A stretch of 8,040 bases of DNA. Origin: Chloroflexota bacterium. GTDB taxonomy: Bacteria > Chloroflexota > Dehalococcoidia > UBA2979. The DNA lies in the NCBI GenBank assembly GCA_009843585.1, contig VYDC01000203.1, positions 5,985 through 14,024 on the forward strand, given 5' to 3'. The position numbers and the translations under genes were made by a program. The notes under the pieces were generated by a model, which made no database searches, had not been told where the DNA came from, and saw only the letters and a list, made by a program, of their open reading frames with translations. Within the stretch, counting starts at the first letter, position 1. Each line of letters begins with the position of its first letter. Below are positions 1-6,000 of this stretch, one piece after another.

Positions 1-3000
1 CTCGACAGCGTCCTCAACCGGCTGGCCCGCGACCAGCAGGAGGCTCAACGGATAGGCGGCGCGCTCGGCAACGTGCCGACGGGAGGCCGGCTCGGACGCG
101 ACGTCTCCCCGCCCGGCTCTCCCGGGCTGGCCGGCACGGTGGCGGTCGAGGTGTCCTTCGACCCGGCGCAGCGCACGAGCGTGGTGGGGTACCTCCGCGG
201 TAACGGGGCGAACGTCCGCGATCCCCTGGAGGGCGAGGACGTTCTCGTCGCGAACGTCCCCGTCTCGTCGCTGGAGGCGCTGTCACGGCATCCGGCGATC
301 CGGGGCGTGAAGAGCGCCGGGGTGCGGGTGGAGCTGAACCAGGGGGCGCGCTCCCACAACGCGCACACCTGGCAGGGCGCCGACCTGCGGGGCGACGGCG
401 TCAGGATCGGCATCATCGACAGCGGCTTCTCGGACTACACTCGCCACATCGGCTCCCACGTCCCCTCCCCCTCCGGCGTGCGCTGCTACACGTCGGACGT
501 GAACGTCCAGCACACGACCATGGCTGCCTGCGAGGCGGCTTCCACCTCGGGTCACGGCCGCAGGGTCACCGAGATGGCGTACGACGTCGCACCCGATGCG
601 CAGTACTACCTCGCCGTGGACTACTACAACATCGATCTGAGGCGCATCGTCGACTGGTTCATCCAGAACGACGTCGACGTCATCGTGATGTCGCTCGGAG
701 GCGACTTCGAGGGACCGGGGGACGGGACGAGCCCCTACAGCCACGGGGACATCCGCACACTCAACCGGGCCATCGCCAACGGCATGACGGTCGTGGTCGC
801 GGCGGGGAACTCCCACAACAGATCGTGGTACGGCACGCTCGTCGATAGCGACAACGATGACGTCCTCGAGTGGCAGTCCGGCGACGAGTGCAACTCGATA
901 CACCTCGTCGCGGGATCCCGGTACGGGTTCTTCTTCCGCTGGGAGGGAACCTGGCAGGGAGCGAGCACGGACCTGGACCTCTACGTGACGCGCGGCGGCA
1001 CGGTCCAGGCCAGCAGCGAGGACACCCAGAGCGGGGGGTCGTCCCACGATCCCAGGGAGATACTGTTCTTCACGGCGAGCAGGAGCGGCGCCCACTGCAT
1101 CGTGGTCGAGCACTCCTCCTCCGGCGCCATCCCGGGCTGGGCGCAGCTCATCGTAGCGGGCAGCCACAGCAACTTCCTGCTGGAGCGCAGGTCGGACGGC
1201 TACTCCATCGCCGGGCCCGCCGAGAACGTCACGCCGGGCTTCCTCAGCGTCGGCGCGGCCAGCCACAGCAACACCAGTTCCATCGAGTCCTACAGCAGCC
1301 GCGGTCCCCTGCCGAGCGGCGCCATCAAGCCGGACATCGTCGGGGCGGCGAACGTGCTCTCCGGCACCACAGGCCGATCCCACGCGGGTACGAGCATCGC
1401 CGCGCCACACGTGGGTGGACTCGCGGCGCTGGTGAAGGAGCGCTTCCCCTGGTACACCCCCGCGGAGGTCGCCGCCTTCCTGACCGACGCCGCGCTCCCC
1501 CGCGGTGATCCCGTCCCCAACAGCACCTGGGGCTACGGCTATGCCTACCTGGGCGGCACGCCCGCCTCCGGCACGATCCCGATCACGGGAACGGTCGAGG
1601 TGGGCCGGACGCTGACGGCGACGGCCAGGATCACCGATGCCGACGGCTATCGCGCGTCGGCCTTCCGCTGGCAGTGGTACCGCGTGGACGGGCGCACGCG
1701 CACGGCCATTCCCGGGGCGACGAGCCGCGCCGCCGCCACCTCGTCCTACGTCCTGACCTCTGACGACGAGGGCAAGAAGGTCTCGGTCCGGCTGGAGTTC
1801 GACGACCGCGCGGGCAACCACGAGGAGATCTTCAGCGCGCCCAGCGACGTGGTGCTCGGTGAGCCCACCACCCTGGTGAGCAACATCGGCCACGACTCGC
1901 ACTCGAGCCACATCACGCTGGTGGCGGGACGCCGCATCGCCCAGCCGTTCGTGACCGGCGTGGCCGCGCTCGGCTACCAGCTCCGGCACGTCGAGATCGA
2001 TGTGCGGCAGGCCCTGCCGGATGACGCCACGTACACGGTGACCATCCATGCCGCCGATGACGACCGCAGGCCCGGGATAGGCCTGGTGGCCCTGGACGGC
2101 GACCTCACCACCTCGGGGCGGCAGCTCTTCGTGCCCCGAGGTCGGACCACGCTCGGGACCGGCACGGTGTACTTCGTGGTGATCCACGTGAGGTCGCTCG
2201 GGGCGACGACTCCCCTGGTGAACGCCTACGTGGACTACAAGGACCCCGGCGTCACCATCATGGCGCCGGGCTGGAGCCTGTGGAGCCTGTCGTACTACCG
2301 ATCGAGCGGCGACACGAGCTGGACCCGCCACACGCCCGATTGGGGCATCGCGGTCAGGGGCGATCCCATCCCCCCCGACAACAGCGTGAGCTTCGTGCAC
2401 AGGACCAACAACGTCGGCGAGGGCGAGACCGTCGACGTGGCGCTCGAGCTCGACGGTCCCGCGAAGAGCTCGTTCACGGTGCCGGTGATCGTGGGCGACC
2501 AGACGACTGCGCAGAGCGGCGACTACTCCGGGATCCCCGCCAACGTGACCTTCGCCGCCGGGGACACCCGAGGGACGTTCCCGTTCACCGCGACCCAGGA
2601 CACCGAGGACGATGACAACGAATTCGTCTACATGGTCTTCGGAACCATGCCCAGCGGCATCGCAGCCGTGGGTCCCGACTTCACCTACATGCTCATCGAC
2701 GACGACGATGACCCCGAGGTGACCGTCGCCTTCGACGCGGTCGGCTATGACGTCGACGAGGGCGACGGCGTCCGGGTCACGGTCGAGCTGAGCGCGATCC
2801 CGGAACGCCGGGTCGTGATCCCGATCGAGGTGTACGGCCGCGAGGAGGCCGACGCCGACCCCCTGTTCGGCGGCGACCTCGACGACTATGCCTCCTCCGC
2901 GACCGACTACTCCGTTCCTTCCGAGATCACGTTCGCGAGCGACGAGACCCGGAAATCGTTCACGTTCAGAGCCACCGAGGAGACGGTCGACGACGACGAC

Positions 3001-6000
3001 GAGATCGTCGTGATCTCCCTGGGCGATCTGCCCGACCGGGTCACCGCCGACCCGACGGTCCACCCGGGGGAGACGACGCCGCGCGACCGAACCACCATCT
3101 CGCTGGTCGACAACGACGACCCCGAGGTGAAGGTGCGGTTCGGGGCCCCTGCCTACACCATCACCGAAGGCAGGACGGTTCTCATCCCCGTCGAGCTGGA
3201 TGCCCCGCCCGAGCGCGAGCTCGTCATTCCCATCACGGCGACCCTCCAGGGCGGCATCGCCTCGACCGACTACGCTCTCGTGCCCGCCGGTTCCGTCACC
3301 TTCGCCGCGGACGAAACGCGCCAGACGCTCTCGTTCACGGCGCTGCCCGACAGCGATACGGGTGAGGCGGGGGAGGGCGTCGCGCTTGCCTTCGGCACGC
3401 TCCCCGGCCGGGTGACGGTCGACACCGCAATCCCGGCGGGGCAGACCCTGGCGCGAGACACGACGACGGTCACCATCACGGACGTAGCCTCGCGCCCCGG
3501 CGCGCCCTCGATCGATACGATCACGGCGCGCTCCCGGAATCTGACCGTGACGTGGTCGCCTCCCGCCAGCAACGGCGGCGCCGACATTACCCACTACGAC
3601 CTGCGCTACACCCTTTCCTCGACCTCCAACAAGAACGACCCGGCCAACTGGACGCGCGTCGACGACGTCTGGGAGACGGGCGACGAAGCCTTCACCCATA
3701 GACTGCGTGGCCTCTCCAACGGCTCCTCCTACGACGTGCAGGTGAGGGCGGCGAACGAGATCGGAGACGGCCTGTGGTCCACGACCAGGACGGGCAGTCC
3801 TTTCGTCGCGAACCACGATCCCGAGTTCCCTTCGAGTGAGTCGGGCGCGCGGGAGATCAGGGAGGATGCCGCCGTCGGGGCGAACATCGGCGCTCCCGTC
3901 CGGGCGACCGACAGGGACAGCGCGGTGCTCCGCTATGCCCTCGAGACGGAGCACGAGCTGATCTCCATCAACGAACGCACGGGCCAGCTGCTGGTCAGGG
4001 CCCCGCTGGATCGCGAGACGGCGGACGAGCACGAGGTGACGGTCACGGTCAGCGACCTCGCGAATCCGAACGGCGAGGCCAATGAGGCCGTCGACGACAC
4101 GATCGTGGTCACGATCACGGTCGGGAACGTGAACGAGCCGCCGGTCATCAGCGGCGACGCCGCCATCAGCGTCGCCGAGAACGCGACCGGCGTGCTGGAC
4201 ACCTACGCCGCCGTGGATCCCGAGGGCCGGGACATCACCGGGTGGAGCCTCAGGGGCTCCGACGCGGACGAATTCACGATCAGCACCACCGGCGAGCTGA
4301 GCTTCGCGAGTCCGCCCGATTTCGACGAACCCGCCGACTCCGACGGCGACAACGTCTACCGGGTGAGGGTGCGCGCCACGGAGGGCAGCAAGCTCGGCCG
4401 CCTCGACGTGGTCGTCACGGTGACCGGCGTCGAGGAGCCGCCGATCATCGCCGGCGAGGCGAGCGTCGACTACCCCGAGAACGGCAGCGCAGCGGTGGGG
4501 CGCTACACGGCGGCCGATCCGGAGCGCTTCACGACGTCCTGGCGGGCGCTGTCGGGCCCGGACGCGGCGCTGTTCCTGCTCTCCGGCAACGGAGAGCTCT
4601 CATTCCTGAACCCGCCGGACCACGAGGACCCGGACGATGCCGGCTCGGACAACACATACGAGGTGACGCTGACCGCGGCCGACCACGCGACCGGGGGCCT
4701 GACCAGCACGCTGGACGTGACGATCCGGGTGACGGCGGTCAACGAGCCGCCGCAGATCAGCGGTGCGCGGGTGCCCAACGTGACGGAGGATGATGCCACC
4801 GCGGTCGGCACGTACACGGTGGCCGATCCGGAGGGCGTCAACGCCACCTTCACCTGGACGCTGCAGGGGCCCGACCGCAGCCTGTTCACGCTCACGGCCG
4901 CCTCGGACGGCGAGAGCGCCGACCTCGCGTTCAGCAGCGCACCCGACTTCGAGACGCCGGCCGACGCGGGCCGCAACAACGAATACGACGTGACGCTGCG
5001 GGTCGTCGCCGACGACGGCACGGCGGGCACGCTCCGGGTGCTGGTCACGGTCCGCAACGACAACGACGCGCCCTCGATCACGGGAGGCCCGACGACGATC
5101 ACGGTGGCCGAGGACGTGACCGGGACCATCGCCACCTACACGGCGACCGACCCCGAGCGCGCGCCCATCCAGTGGTCGGTGACGGGCACCGACGCCGCCG
5201 ACTTCACGATCAACGACACGGGCCAGCTCAGCTTCGCGACCGGGGCGGACGCCGAGACGCAGACCAGCCACAGCATCACGATCGTTGCGTCCGACGGGGA
5301 CGCGACCAACCCCCTGACCGCCACCCGGGACGTGGCCGTCAGCGTGACCGGCGTGGACGAACCCGCGGAGATCACCCCCGCCACTGACATCGCCGTGAAC
5401 GAGAACTCGACGGCCGCGCTGGTCACCTTCACCGCCGCGGACCCCGAGGGGGACACCACCACGATCATCTGGTCGCTCTCCGGCGCCGACGCCGGCGACT
5501 TCACGATCACGCAGGCGGGCGTTCTCGGCTTCAGCAGCCCGCCGGACTTCGAGGCGCCCGCCGCCGCCGCCGCGAATAACGAGTACCAGATCCCCGTCGA
5601 GGCCGGCGGCGGCTCGCTCGACCTGACGGTCACCGTCGAGGACGTGAACGAGCCGCCCGTGATCACCCCCGCCGGCGACATCACCCGGGCGGAGAACTCG
5701 ACGGGCACCGTCGCCGACTACGACGCCGTGGACCCCGAGGGCGTGACCGACACATTCACCTGGTCGCTCTCCGGCGCCGACGCCGAGGACTTCACGCTCC
5801 ACCCCGTCTCGGGCTCGCTCGTCTTCCGGAATCCTCCCGACCACGACGACCCGGCGGATGCGAACACGGACAACGTCTACCAGCTGACGATCGAGGTCAC
5901 GGACGGCGACCTGGCGAGCTCCATTGACGTCGAGGTCACCGTCACGAACATCGACGAGCCGCCGGTCATCAGCGGAGATTCGGCCATCACCCAGGCCGAG

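Noticed and set aside
388..396. RGD integrin-type motif (residues 130-132)
   Set aside because: It lies in the LRGDGVRIGIID segment that leads into the first core strand of the protease, where a Gly-x-Gly-Val turn is common. Not a displayed adhesion loop.
520..522. First in-frame ATG as the start codon
   Set aside because: It lies after the propeptide-like region and after catalytic Asp140 (418-420), so starting there would give a protease without its Asp. The real start must be upstream of the window.
283..4032. Antisense open frame of 1249 codons
   Set aside because: It mirrors the whole protease-Calx-FN3 region and its translation is low-complexity (Arg, Gly, Val, Asp, His) with no domain that I recognise. 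Open antisense frames are expected when sense codons are strongly GC-rich at the third position.
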